This document shows positions 35,170 to 43,267 of a stretch of DNA of 64,000 nucleotides, one piece after another (the stretch's first letter is position 1; every line of letters starts with the position of its first letter). The position numbers were made by a program, and so were the translations under genes. This DNA comes from Tepidisphaeraceae bacterium (GTDB lineage Bacteria; Planctomycetota; Phycisphaerae; Tepidisphaerales; Tepidisphaeraceae). Location: contig DASYHQ010000059.1 in assembly GCA_035998445.1 (NCBI GenBank), forward strand, positions 1 to 64,000, in the 5' to 3' direction. Under the pieces are notes generated by a model that searched no databases, was not told the DNA's origin, and saw nothing but the letters and a program-made list of their open reading frames with translations.

Positions 35170-35550
35170 TCAACGGAACGTGACGGCGGACTTGGTCGAT
35201 CGATCGAACAGGCGCACGCCGTAGGTCGACATCGACAAGTCGTACGTTCGCCCACCCCGCAGCGTGAGCGGTACGCGTCGCCAGCCATCGGTGAAGTAGA
35301 CCGTTACCTGATGATCGCCCGCCGACAGCGTCAGCGGCTCCTGCTTTGCCAGGAAGCCGGGCGCGGGCAGTCGAGCGCCATCAATGTCGCCGATCACCAA
35401 TCCAACGGGCACGAGCGTCGCCATCTTGTCGACGGCGAGCGCCGGCGCGGTGTACAGTGGCCGCGGATCGGCCGGGGCGGCACAGGCGGTCAGGCCCGAC
35501 ATTGCGATCGCGACCAGTAGCAGTCGGAAGGTGGCGGCCGTTGGGATCAT
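35170..35550 (-). CDS. Small lipoprotein, second of three related lipoproteins
   Basis: A 126-residue protein. The signal peptide LLLVAIAMSGLTAC ends in a good lipobox (LTAC). The mature part has VIGDIDGARLPAPGF near 52-66, LSAGDHQVTVYFTDGWRRVP near 75-94 and LRGGRTYDLSM near 96-106. The G-x-H-x-V-x-V-Y strand followed by a G-x-x-Y-x-L segment matches its two neighbours. The function is unknown. It is 16 bases downstream of the third copy on the same strand, so these two are probably one operon. Confidence 0.65.
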   Translation of the reverse strand: MIPTAATFRLLLVAIAMSGLTACAAPADPRPLYTAPALAVDKMATLVPVGLVIGDIDGARLPAPGFLAKQEPLTLSAGDHQVTVYFTDGWRRVPLTLRGGRTYDLSMSTYGVRLFDRSTKSAVTFR

Positions 35551-35566
35551 CGGGGCGGCCTCTGGA

Positions 35567-35953
35567 TCAGAACTTCACCGACGTGTTGGTCGTTTGGTCG
35601 GTGATCTGCAACCCGCCGATGAAGCTCGACTTGCCGAAGGTGTAGCGGTGGCCAGCCTGGAAGTTATACACGACGCCCCACGTCTGGCTGCTGTTGCTGC
35701 CGATAGCCTGGATCGTCACTCGCCGCTCGCCCGGTTGCAGGACGACCGAGTTGCCACTGAACGACGACTGGAAACTGTCGACCCGCGCCCCATCGACGTC
35801 CGTGACGGCGTACCCGCCGCTCTCACTCTTCAGTTCGACCAAGGCGTTCAACTGACCCAACGGACGCATGTACTTCGGCCGGCCATCGTTGCATGCCGAC
35901 AAACCGAGGCTGGCAGTCACGAGCAGGATCGAGATCAGACGGAAAAACGTCAC
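35567..35953 (-). CDS. Small lipoprotein, third of three related lipoproteins
   Basis: From the GTG at 35953, with GGGAG about nine bases upstream, the product is about 128 residues with lipoprotein signal FFRLISILLVTASLGLSAC. The mature part has YAVTDVDGARVDSF near 50-63, LQPGERRVTIQAIG near 73-86 and NFQAGHRYTFGK near 98-109. An in-frame extension to 36043 adds a non-signal region overlapping the topA terminator and is rejected. VDGAR is shared with the second copy (IDGAR). The function is unknown. Confidence 0.65.
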   Translation of the reverse strand: MTFFRLISILLVTASLGLSACNDGRPKYMRPLGQLNALVELKSESGGYAVTDVDGARVDSFQSSFSGNSVVLQPGERRVTIQAIGSNSSQTWGVVYNFQAGHRYTFGKSSFIGGLQITDQTTNTSVKF

Positions 35954-36022
35954 AGGTCCACTCCCTTTTCTAAATGCGGATGAGGTTGGTCGGAGGGAGA
36001 GTAGCGATTTGTGGTAGGCGTG

Positions 36023-36062
36023 CAAGAAAACGGCCTCTGTCACGCAGGTGACAGAGGCCGTT
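36023..36062 (-). terminator. Intrinsic terminator of topA
   Basis: On the minus strand, AACGGCCTCTGTCA, a six-base loop and TGACAGAGGCCGTT form a perfect stem of 14 bp followed by TTTTCTT. It begins 23 bases past the topA stop and is the clearest terminator in the window. Confidence 0.85.
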
Positions 36063-36084
36063 GCGTTTGAATTTGAAAAGGCCC

Positions 36085-38778
36085 TTAAGCCGCGTCTTCC
36101 ACGTCCAACGGTGGCAGGTCGCCCGGCGTCGAGGCCGTCTTGCCGTCCTTGTTCGCCGTGCCGTTCAGGTCGAGAGCATCGACGAGCTTGGCCGGCACCT
36201 CACCCGTGTTCTTGCACTTCGGGTAGCCGCTGCAGCCCAGGAAGTAGCCCCGGCGGCCGCTGCGGATGATCATCGGCTTGCCGCACTCGTCGCAGTCGAT
36301 GTCCGTCGTCGTGCCGTTGTGGCTCTTGGCGGCCGCGGCGGCGGGGTTGCTGGCGATCACCTTGGCAGCCAGTTCCTGCGCCTTGGCCGACTCTTCGTTC
36401 AGCAATGGCAGCAACGCCTCGATCTGCGCCAGGTCCGCACCTGTCAGCTTCTTGGCCATCTTGGTCGAACGGCATTTCGGGAACGAGCTGCACCCCAGGA
36501 ACGGCCCGCGCTTGCTGTTGCGCAGCAGCATCGGGCTGCCGCACTTCTCGCAGGCCACGGTCGTCTTGATCGGCGCCGGCTTCGGGGGCAGAGGGTTGCC
36601 CTCCTTGTCCAGGTTGATGATCATCGAGCAGCTCGGCTCGCCCTTCTCGTTCTTCACCGAATAACCGCTGCAGCCCAGGAACTCGCCGAAGCGGCCCTTG
36701 CGCTTGATCATCTCGCGATCGCAGATCGGGCACTTGTGCTCGGAAACCTCGCGCAGCGTCGGCTTGCCCTGAATGTCCACCGGCTGCGTCGTGCCGCACT
36801 CGCGCTCCGAGCAAGCCAGGAAGAACCCGCTCTTGCTGATGCGGTACAGCATCTGGCTGGCGCACTTCGGACACTTGTACTTGCTGGGCGTGCCGCCGGC
36901 ATGCTCGATCTTCCCAAGCGCGCCATCCACCACCGCGTGGAACGGGCCGTAGAAGTCCTGGAGCAGCTTGATCCAGTCGGCGTGTTCCTCTTCCACCTTG
37001 TCCAGCTTCAGTTCCATGCCAGCGGTGAAGCCGACATCGAGGATCTCCGGGAAGGCCTGAATCAGCTTGTCGGTGACAATGCTGCCCAGCATCGTCGCGT
37101 AAAACCGTCGGTCCTGCTGGGCCACGTATTGGCGGTCCTGAATCGTCTGGATAATGCTCGCGTACGTACTCGGCCGGCCGATGCCCAGCCGTTCCAGTTC
37201 CTTCACCAGGCTGGCTTCCGTAAAACGCGGCGGCGACTGCGTGAAGTGCTGCGTCGGATTCAAATCAATCGGGTAAACCGATTGACGCTCCTTCAAATCA
37301 GGCAGCAACTGATCTTCGCTCGCCACGCCCGCAACCCGCATGAACCCGTCGAAGACAAGCTTGCGACCCGTTGCGCGGAAGACCGCATCGCCCGTGCCGT
37401 TGCCGTTCGTCGCCAGCGTGATTACCGTCTGATCGAACTCTGCATTGCTCATCTGGCACGCGACGAAGCGGTTCCAGATCAGCTGATACAGCTTCGCTTC
37501 GCTCTGCGACAGGCGATTGCGCGCCTCGCTCGGCGTCAGGTCCAGGTTCGTCGGGCGGATGGCCTCGTGGGCTTCCTGGGCGCTCTTGTTGCTGCTGCTA
37601 TAGAAGTTGGGCTTCTCCGGCAGATACTTATCGCCGAACTCGCTCTTGATGTACCCGCGGGCCATGTTGAGCGCGTCGCCCGACAGGTTGGTACTGTCGG
37701 TACGCATGTAGGTGATGTGGCCCGCCTCGTACAGCGTCTGGGCCGTGCGCATCGTCTGCTGTGCACCCATGCCGAGTCGGCTGCTGGCCGACTGCTGCAG
37801 CGTGCTGGTGATGAACGGCGCCGGTGGACGGCTGGTCGTACGCTTCTTCTCAATCGAGCGCACGGCAAAGTCCGGCGCCTTCTCCATCACGCCGTGAATC
37901 GTCGTCAGCTTCTGGGCCGGGCCCTTCGCCTCGGCGTCCTCGGTCGTGTCGACCTTGGTCACCTTCATGCCGAGGATCTCGACCGCCTTGCGGGCATCGT
38001 CGGCACTCTTCGGCTCAAACTTCTTCCCCGCCAGTTCAACCAGTTCCGCCGTGAATGAATCGTGCTCGCCGAGCCACTTCTCGCGCTCGACCTTCGACCG
38101 CTCGCCGTTGTTCTCTGCCAGGAACTTCGTCCAGTCGCTCGCGATCGTCTTGCTCACGTCGGCGGTCGCCGCTGCGAAGATGCCGGCGATCTTCCAGTAT
38201 TCCTCGGGGATGAACGCCTCGATCTCCCTTTCGCGCTCCACCACCAGCCGCACCGCCACGCTCTGCACGCGGCCGGCACTCAAACCCTTGGCCACCTTCT
38301 TCCACAGCAACGGCGAGATCTCGTACCCCACGATGCGGTCCAGAATCCGCCGGGCCTGCTGTGCATTCACACGGTCGATATCGATCTTCTGCGGCTTGGC
38401 GAACGCCTTTTGAATCTCGGCCTTGGTGATGGCATTAAAGATCACCCGCTTGGCCTGATCATCGGGAATGCCCAGCGCCTGCTGCAGGTGCCAAGCGATG
38501 GCTTCGCCCTCGCGGTCCAAGTCGGTTGCCAGGTAGATGTCGGGGGCGTCCTTCGCCAGCTTCTTCAGCTCGGCGATCACCTTCCCACGGCTCTGCAAGA
38601 TCTCGTAATCCGGCACGAACGTCTTCAAATCGACGCCCATCCCCTTGCTCGGCAGATCGCGGACGTGCCCCATGCTGGCCCGGACGACGTAATCGTCGCC
38701 CAGGTACTTGTTGATCGTCTTCGCCTTGGCGGGCGATTCCACGATCACGAGATGCTTGCCGGTCTTCTTTTTCGCCAT
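36085..38778 (-). CDS. topA: DNA topoisomerase I (type IA)
   Basis: An 897-residue protein. The Toprim domain opens with LVIVESPAKAKTINKYLG (acidic E) and has DLDREGEAIAWHL near 105-117. The active-site Tyr is in ITYMRTDSTNLS near 337-348. Four C-terminal zinc ribbons follow, beginning CPKCASQM, CPICDREM, CEKCGSPM and CDECGKPM, between about 640 and 880. It relaxes negative supercoils in the cytoplasm. Length and zinc number are as in many Gram-negative enzymes. The N-terminus begins with a basic MAKKKTGK tag-like stretch. A promoter candidate lies about 85 bases upstream. Confidence 0.97.
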   Translation of the reverse strand: MAKKKTGKHLVIVESPAKAKTINKYLGDDYVVRASMGHVRDLPSKGMGVDLKTFVPDYEILQSRGKVIAELKKLAKDAPDIYLATDLDREGEAIAWHLQQALGIPDDQAKRVIFNAITKAEIQKAFAKPQKIDIDRVNAQQARRILDRIVGYEISPLLWKKVAKGLSAGRVQSVAVRLVVEREREIEAFIPEEYWKIAGIFAAATADVSKTIASDWTKFLAENNGERSKVEREKWLGEHDSFTAELVELAGKKFEPKSADDARKAVEILGMKVTKVDTTEDAEAKGPAQKLTTIHGVMEKAPDFAVRSIEKKRTTSRPPAPFITSTLQQSASSRLGMGAQQTMRTAQTLYEAGHITYMRTDSTNLSGDALNMARGYIKSEFGDKYLPEKPNFYSSSNKSAQEAHEAIRPTNLDLTPSEARNRLSQSEAKLYQLIWNRFVACQMSNAEFDQTVITLATNGNGTGDAVFRATGRKLVFDGFMRVAGVASEDQLLPDLKERQSVYPIDLNPTQHFTQSPPRFTEASLVKELERLGIGRPSTYASIIQTIQDRQYVAQQDRRFYATMLGSIVTDKLIQAFPEILDVGFTAGMELKLDKVEEEHADWIKLLQDFYGPFHAVVDGALGKIEHAGGTPSKYKCPKCASQMLYRISKSGFFLACSERECGTTQPVDIQGKPTLREVSEHKCPICDREMIKRKGRFGEFLGCSGYSVKNEKGEPSCSMIINLDKEGNPLPPKPAPIKTTVACEKCGSPMLLRNSKRGPFLGCSSFPKCRSTKMAKKLTGADLAQIEALLPLLNEESAKAQELAAKVIASNPAAAAAKSHNGTTTDIDCDECGKPMIIRSGRRGYFLGCSGYPKCKNTGEVPAKLVDALDLNGTANKDGKTASTPGDLPPLDVEDAA

Positions 38779-38861
38779 GAAACAACATCCTCAGCAGCCT
38801 GATCGAACACCGACCCGACGGCTGTGCCCGCCACCCGCTCGCCCATAACAGGGGGAGGGCA

Positions 38862-38890
38862 ACTAAAGCTATTATCTATACGTATGTCAA
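38862..38890 (-). promoter_or_regulatory. Candidate promoter of topA
   Basis: Read on the minus strand, a perfect TTGACA (38885-38890) is 17 bases from TTTAGT (38862-38867, four of six matches to TATAAT), in an AT-rich stretch. Transcription would begin near 38855, giving a leader of roughly 77 bases to the topA ATG. Confidence 0.45.
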
Positions 38891-39072
38891 GCCGCTTGGT
38901 GCGGACCATCCCTCCTCGTCATTCGTAAACGCCGACGAGGATGGCAGTTACCGAAACCACAGCCCTTCCAATCGGCTATACTCCGGCGATTCACTTTCAC
39001 TTTGTTGTCGTAGAGATGGACGAGGATGGGCAGGAATATACCTCACGCACCTCAGCGCAAGTGCGTTTTTTC

Positions 39073-39182
39073 GGGTCCCCTCTCCTGGTACCCCGGGGGA
39101 GGGTTAGGGTGGGGGCGCATGTGCTTCAATCTGGGCGGCCCCCTCCCTAACCCTCCCCCGCGAGTACGCGGGAGAGGGGACC
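39073..39182. repeat. Inverted-repeat element, family D, between topA and the metallophosphoesterase
   Basis: TCCCCTCTCCTGGTACCCC and GGGAGGGTTAGGG at the left mirror CCCTAACCCTCCCC and TACGCGGGAGAGGGGA at the right with about 30 central bases. The rest of the 449-base spacer shows only the topA promoter candidate. Confidence 0.8.
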
Positions 39183-39227
39183 GTATAACTGCGTCAGGCA
39201 TGTGATTGCCCGAAGGTGCCCCCCGCC

Positions 39228-40127
39228 TCACCCCTCGTACGCCCCCACCCACCTTTTGCTCTGATGATCCCGAATCCGCAGCCGCCACCGGCCCGCCGGC
39301 ATCAACTCCAGAATCGCCGAATGGCTGCCCGGCGACCTTAGCGATTCAATCGCCGACACGTTGAACTGCCGCAACGCCTGCCCGGTCACCTCGTGATCGC
39401 GCTCCCACGGGTCGGCCTTGTTCCACACAAGGTCGCCGATGTGCGCGTGCCCGTGCATCACCAGTTTCACGTTCGCCGGCAACGGCAGCATCTGATTCAA
39501 CAACGGCGACGGTTTCTGCCCGCCCGCAAACGCATAGTGGGCCGCGATCACCACCGGCCCCGCGTACTGCGCGATCGCGTCGCGCAGCCGTTCGTACGTC
39601 GCCCGCGTATGCGGATACGCCCCCGCTACCGCTTCCTTCGGCCCGCCATGCGTCGTAAACCACGATCCATCGCTGTCCGCGTGATCACCCAGAAACACCA
39701 CCAGGTAATCGCCCATCCTTCTCGCGAAGAACAGATCGTCCGTCCGCGGCTGCGTCGCCCACTGTCGCTCGGCGATCGCCCGTTCCCACAGCGGATACCG
39801 GTTCCTGCCCGTCTCCCGCCTTAAATCCATATCGTGATTGCCCAGCAGGTAACAGACCGGCACGTCCACCCGCCGCATCTGCTGGATGAAGACTGCCGCC
39901 ACCCGCTCGAGCGCCGCCTCGTCCGCCCCGCGCTGCGCATCCCCCAGGCACCACGCCGCGTCCAACGGCCCCCCGACCTCCAGCACATCATCCACCGCCG
40001 CCGACATCATCGCCTGCGCGATGTCCGGATCGACTTGCTGAATATCCGAATACACCCACACCCGCGCCGCCGTCCCATCGCCCCCCACCGGCAACGCCGC
40101 CGCCTCCCGCAGATTCCACTGATCCAT
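39228..40127 (-). CDS. Calcineurin-like metallophosphoesterase
   Basis: From MDQWNLREAAALPVG the product is about 299 residues. Metal motifs in order are VYSDIQ near 25-30 (D-x-Q rather than the usual D-x-H), CLGDAQ near 60, LLGNHDMD near 95 (GNHD), AAHYAF near 197 and MHGHAHIGD near 225 (GHxH). This is the calcineurin-like phosphoesterase layout; the substrate is unknown. An in-frame extension up to 40235 is repeat and upstream sequence (MPVLQKRGR) and is not used. It lies downstream of the acetyltransferase fragment on the same strand. Confidence 0.85.
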   Translation of the reverse strand: MDQWNLREAAALPVGGDGTAARVWVYSDIQQVDPDIAQAMMSAAVDDVLEVGGPLDAAWCLGDAQRGADEAALERVAAVFIQQMRRVDVPVCYLLGNHDMDLRRETGRNRYPLWERAIAERQWATQPRTDDLFFARRMGDYLVVFLGDHADSDGSWFTTHGGPKEAVAGAYPHTRATYERLRDAIAQYAGPVVIAAHYAFAGGQKPSPLLNQMLPLPANVKLVMHGHAHIGDLVWNKADPWERDHEVTGQALRQFNVSAIESLRSPGSHSAILELMPAGRWRLRIRDHQSKRWVGAYEG

Positions 40128-40215
40128 GATTGCAATAAACGCCGAGACCCGATCCAACGCAAGCACCCGCTGCGAAGCCCGCCCCCGCTCTCTTCCGTTC
40201 GCGTCCGCTCTCCCC

Positions 40216-40276
40216 CTCTTCTGTAGGACAGGCATTCCTGCCTGTCTGTCACCCCGTCTTCCTCTCCCCCCGTATT
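40216..40276. repeat. Family B repeat, single arm
   Basis: CTCTTCTGTAGGACAGGC followed by ATTCCTGCCTGTCTGTC and a C-rich tract ending GTATTC is the same arm as the outer layer of the palindrome at 8798-9437. It begins ten bases past the stop of the truncated acetyltransferase gene, in gene orientation. Confidence 0.85.
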
Positions 40277-40286
40277 CAAAGAAGCA

Positions 40287-40478
40287 TCAAGTGCGCACCT
40301 TCCCCACCAGCGTCGCCGTCGGCATCCAGCCGACCTGTTTCGATTGCAACTTCTGCAACCCATCGATAAACGCCACATCCTCCATCACCGCCGGGCGAAT
40401 CGCGATGTTCCCCTTCGGCGCCGGCGGCGCCTGCCGCGCCGCGACGAGTTCGTTCGAACGAATGACGATGTCAGCCAT
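40287..40478 (-). pseudogene. N-terminal fragment of a GNAT acetyltransferase
   Basis: Sixty-three residues from the ATG at 40478, with AAGGG seven bases upstream. After MADIVIRSNEL comes NIAIRPAVMEDVAFIDGLQ and KQVGWMPTATLVGKV, which matches the opening strand, first helix and loop of GNAT enzymes (I-R-x-A-x-x-x-D-x-x-F-I). The usual acetyl-CoA-binding R/Q-x-x-G-x-G/A strand and the rest, about 90 residues, are missing. The frame ends VRT-stop ten bases before a family B repeat. A short functional protein cannot be excluded. Confidence 0.55.
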
Positions 40479-40503
40479 CACATTTCCCTTGCTAACGCCC
40501 AAC

Positions 40504-40541
40504 AAAAAAACGACCGACCGCGGTCTCCCGCGCCCGGCCGT
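40504..40541 (-). terminator. Intrinsic terminator of the hypothetical gene at 40565-41260
   Basis: Read on the minus strand, CGGCCGG and GTCGGTCG form the outer stem (with two G-T pairs) and GCGG-GAGA-CCGC the inner stem and tetraloop, followed by TTTTTTTG. It starts about 24 bases after the stop of the upstream gene and separates it from the acetyltransferase fragment. Confidence 0.8.
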
Positions 40542-40564
40542 GTACTGCACATCACGGCCACACG

Positions 40565-41260
40565 TCACGCCGCGATCTTCAGGCTCGCCGCGCCAACGCC
40601 ACCACCCTGAATGTTGGTGCCGATCGGTACGCTCACGGGGCCCGTCTCGCCGCGGTGGTTGCACCACGCCGCACAGACGTACACCTTCGTGCCGCCCGCC
40701 ACCGTCTCCGGAAAATCGATCCGGAACTGCGGGCGGGTCGCCGGGCCGGCGAACTGCCAGAGCGACGGGTCGGTCGGGTAGTCCTCGCCGACGAACGTGT
40801 ACACGAACGCCGACGAGATGCCCTTGCGCTCCTCGACCGTCGTGCTACCGTGGTGGATCTTCACGATCACCGTACGGTTGGCAACCGACACGAAGTCGAC
40901 GGCCGGCCGGGTCGTCGGCGGCCCGTGGCGCGTGGGCGACTTCCTGGGATAAATTCCCAGATCGCTCTTGAGCGCCAGGCTCACATTTTCGCGGCCGGCA
41001 ATAGCCATGCCCAAGGCGTACGCGAAGGTTTTGGCCGCGGTGCGAGCCTCGTTCTTCGTGATCACCAGGGACTTGCTACGGTTCGCCGGATCGCAGGCGA
41101 GCAGCGCCGATTCAAAGCTGGCTACACGCGTAGCCAGTTCGGTCGCTTCTACCATCGTCACCTCGTAGGTGCCGGTGGACGCGTTTATTTTTCCGCTGTA
41201 GCTCTTCAAAGCCGCCAGCAGGTCCCCATCGCGTTGGGGGAAGATGAGCGTCATTTGCAT
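40565..41260 (-). CDS. Hypothetical protein with a fibronectin-like C-terminal part
   Basis: About 231 residues from the ATG at 41260, with AGGAG five bases upstream. The N-terminal half is helical (ATRVASFESALLACDPANRS, residues 41-60, then TKNEARTAAKTFAYALGMAI). The C-terminal half looks like a beta sandwich ending GTKVYVCAAWCNHRGETGPV near 195-215. No signal peptide is seen. I recall similar architecture in other planctomycete hypotheticals but know of no function. It ends in a strong terminator. Confidence 0.65.
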   Translation of the reverse strand: MQMTLIFPQRDGDLLAALKSYSGKINASTGTYEVTMVEATELATRVASFESALLACDPANRSKSLVITKNEARTAAKTFAYALGMAIAGRENVSLALKSDLGIYPRKSPTRHGPPTTRPAVDFVSVANRTVIVKIHHGSTTVEERKGISSAFVYTFVGEDYPTDPSLWQFAGPATRPQFRIDFPETVAGGTKVYVCAAWCNHRGETGPVSVPIGTNIQGGGVGAASLKIAA

Positions 41261-41440
41261 GACATCTCCTAACTCTATATAGCGATTGCGGGCTCTCGCC
41301 TGCCGGCCCCACGCCAGCCCCACCGACCCGTGTTACCCCTATAGTCGGCCTGACCGCACCCCCACTTTATTGCACTGCGGCCAGAAATCGGTTTTCCCTC
41401 AATATTCGATGGATTGAGCACAGACCCCACCCCGCCGGCG

Positions 41441-41490
41441 TATGGCCCCTCTCCCGGTACTCCGGGGGAGGCTGGGAGGGGGTCTCCCCT
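41441..41490. repeat. Single family D arm
   Basis: CCCCTCTCCCGGTACTCC followed by GGGGGAGGCTGGGAGGGG. No facing partner is found nearby. The stretch 41261-41620 otherwise shows no gene. Confidence 0.65.
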
Positions 41491-41620
41491 CACCGCCTGC
41501 ACGCCTCTCCCCGCCCCGACCCGCCCAAGTCCATCCCCCGTCCCCGCCTCAACTTACACTCGCGCCCGCCCCCCACCCCCGCCGCTTCGGCTAGCCGGCC
41601 GAACGTCCGCATAATGATTT

Positions 41621-41880
41621 CTCGTTTACTCTCACGCCCTCAGAGTAACCCTCACGCCCTCCCGTTTACTGCGCAACCCTCCCGTTTTCCCTGCGACCTT
41701 CCCATTTACTCTGACGCCCTCCCATTTACTCTCACGCCCGCTCGTTTACCCTGAGCCCGTCCCATTTACCCTGAGCCCTTCACAGTAAACGACACGCCCT
41801 CCCATTTACTGCGCGACCGTCAGAGTAAACAACACGCCCTCCCATTAAACGAGAAGCCTCACCGTTTTCTCCCAAGCCCG
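41621..41880. repeat. 13-unit tandem array with 20-bp period and inverted sub-words
   Basis: Thirteen successive 20-bp units keep strict register. Most read CCC(A/G)TTTAC(T/C)CT followed by a variant of GACGCCCT. In the units at 41641, 41781, 41821 and, partly, 41841 the first half is flipped (CAGAGTAAAC instead of GTTTACTCTG) while the second half keeps its orientation. There are no unique spacers, so it is not a CRISPR array. No gene overlaps it. Confidence 0.93.
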
Positions 41881-41882
41881 TC

Positions 41883-41963
41883 GGGTGGCACAGATTCGTA
41901 CTCGTACCTGTGCTTCACGACGGCCAACACGCACAGGCAGGAGTACCAGCCCGTGCCACCCGC
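41883..41963. repeat. Inverted-repeat element, family H
   Basis: GGGTGGCACAG followed by TCGTACTCGTACCTGTG at the left faces CACAGGCAGGAGTACC and CCGTGCCACCC at the right. It directly follows the 20-bp array. Confidence 0.7.
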
Positions 41964-41985
41964 CGCAGTCGGTGACCCCGAACGC

Positions 41986-42178
41986 AAGGTGGCATGCCTT
42001 CGGGTGTGGATGCGGGTGCCATGGCCACGCGCTCGGGAGACCGTCCGGACGATCAACGCATCGTCCCGCGTGGCCATGATTTCAGCCCCGACCTCAACCA
42101 TGGCCACGCTCGATCCCCCTCCGCTGATCGACGCGAACCGCCCGCGTGGCCATGCCACCCGCCTGTGGCACCCAGCAA
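41986..42178. repeat. Inverted-repeat element, family G
   Basis: GGTGCCATGGCCACGC, CGCGTGGCCATG, ACCATGGCCACGC and GCGTGGCCATGCCACCC occur in alternating orientation through this stretch. It is a diverged copy of the tandem element at 43850-44205. Confidence 0.7.
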
Positions 42179-42263
42179 CAACAATTTGATTGCGGGTAGA
42201 GATTTGGCGACATATCCTGCTCGGGGCCGTGGATAATACGTCTACGGAGACGATTTAATTGTA

Positions 42264-42270
42264 GTTATGC
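42264..42270 (+). other. Isolated GTTATGC core upstream of the first island gene
   Basis: GTTATGC followed by AGCGGGGGCAATCATG stands 14 bases before the ATG at 42284. The same layout (GTTATTC-AGCGGGAGCA) precedes the SUKH gene. Upstream GGATAATACG at about 42229 is a possible weak left core. Confidence 0.45.
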
Positions 42271-42283
42271 AGCGGGGGCAATC

Positions 42284-43144
42284 ATGACTCGCACATCGTT
42301 TCTCATTGTCGGACTCGTCACCGCTGCCGTCGGCTGTGGAGATCGTTCGTCTAGCCCACGAAGTCCCGCGGCGACAGCGCCCTCATCAGCCGAAGCCGCG
42401 TCCACGTTACCTTCGACGACGCAATCTCCCTCGGCGATTCGCTGGCGGTCGCTCCCGTCGCCTACACCCGAAGAATACGCGCGAATCGTCGATGCGTGCA
42501 TGAACTACACCCCCGCTCCTGACATGATTGTCCTCACTCAAGACGGGTACGAGGGCGATCGATTGCGGTTGAAGCCGCCGAACGCGAACTACCGCATTCC
42601 TGATGGCGGCGGGACGACTGCGTTCGCGCCACCGGAATGCGAGGCGCTCAACCCTACGCATCCGATGAGCGGCATCCATCGTGCCGGTTGGTACGGCTCA
42701 CTCATCTTCATGCATGCCCGCAAGACGCCCGACAAGCGCGAGCTGCTTGCGGTGGTAACTTGGCCACACTACAGCGGGTCGTACGGCCTTCGCGTGACGT
42801 TGGTCGAGTTGGACCGAAACGACCCTGGCAAGCGGCGCGCGGTTACGACGTTCGCCGTGCCTCGCGGGGCGCTGCTTGCGGCAGACGATCCGCAGCCGGG
42901 AATTGGCGTTGTTCAGCAGTTGCGGTTCTTCGCCGGGCAGCCTGACCCGAAAGACGAATCGGCGTGGACAATTCGCTACACCGTCGCTGCTGATCGAAAT
43001 GCGAAGGCGCTGCCCGGGTTGATCCAAATGAAGCTGGCGGGTGAGCCGGAGTTGGCAAAGGACGATTGGCCAATGCGGCACCAGGGAAAGGTGCCGATGC
43101 AGATCTCGGTGCACCGTCCGGACGGCACAGTCTGGACGAACTGA
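42284..43144 (+). CDS. Hypothetical lipoprotein (first gene of the cassette-like island)
   Basis: A 286-residue protein with lipoprotein signal RTSFLIVGLVTAAVGC (lipobox AVGC, residues 3-18) and a Ser/Ala/Thr/Pro-rich linker to about 55. The mature part has PDMIVLTQDGYEGDRLRLK near 78-96 and beta-rich sequence LRVTLVELDRNDPGKRR near 170. No known domain is recognised. It starts 14 bases after a GTTATGC core and ends 18 bases before an ATAAC core, as integron cassette genes do. It is on the plus strand like the other island genes. Confidence 0.7.
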   Translation: MTRTSFLIVGLVTAAVGCGDRSSSPRSPAATAPSSAEAASTLPSTTQSPSAIRWRSLPSPTPEEYARIVDACMNYTPAPDMIVLTQDGYEGDRLRLKPPNANYRIPDGGGTTAFAPPECEALNPTHPMSGIHRAGWYGSLIFMHARKTPDKRELLAVVTWPHYSGSYGLRVTLVELDRNDPGKRRAVTTFAVPRGALLAADDPQPGIGVVQQLRFFAGQPDPKDESAWTIRYTVAADRNAKALPGLIQMKLAGEPELAKDDWPMRHQGKVPMQISVHRPDGTVWTN

Positions 43145-43161
43145 CGGCGGTCCGGCCCGCT

Positions 43162-43262
43162 GCATAACCCGGCAATGCAACGGACCGTGCCGGCGGTACA
43201 GTTACTGGTGGACTGGAGCCGCGCTTGCGCCGGCCCGGCCGTTGATCGCCACTACGTTATCC
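43162..43262 (+). other. attC-like recombination site 1
   Basis: GCATAAC at 43162 and GTTATCC at 43256 bound 101 bases. Inside, GGCAATGCAACGG near the left pairs imperfectly with CCGTTGATCGCC near the right, and CCGTGCCGG with CCGGCCCGG, leaving a variable centre. Two unequal inner boxes and AAC/GTT ends are the layout of integron attC sites. The next gene starts six bases after the right core. Confidence 0.55.
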
Positions 43263-43267
43263 ACCGC

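Noticed and set aside
36061-38058. 665-codon plus-strand frame opposite topA.
   Set aside because: It is the GC-biased antisense of topA, which has full motif support. Similar long antisense frames at 26253 and 49948 were rejected for the same reason.
41621-41880. CRISPR array.
   Set aside because: Units are contiguous 20-bp repeats without unique spacers, and no cas gene is present.
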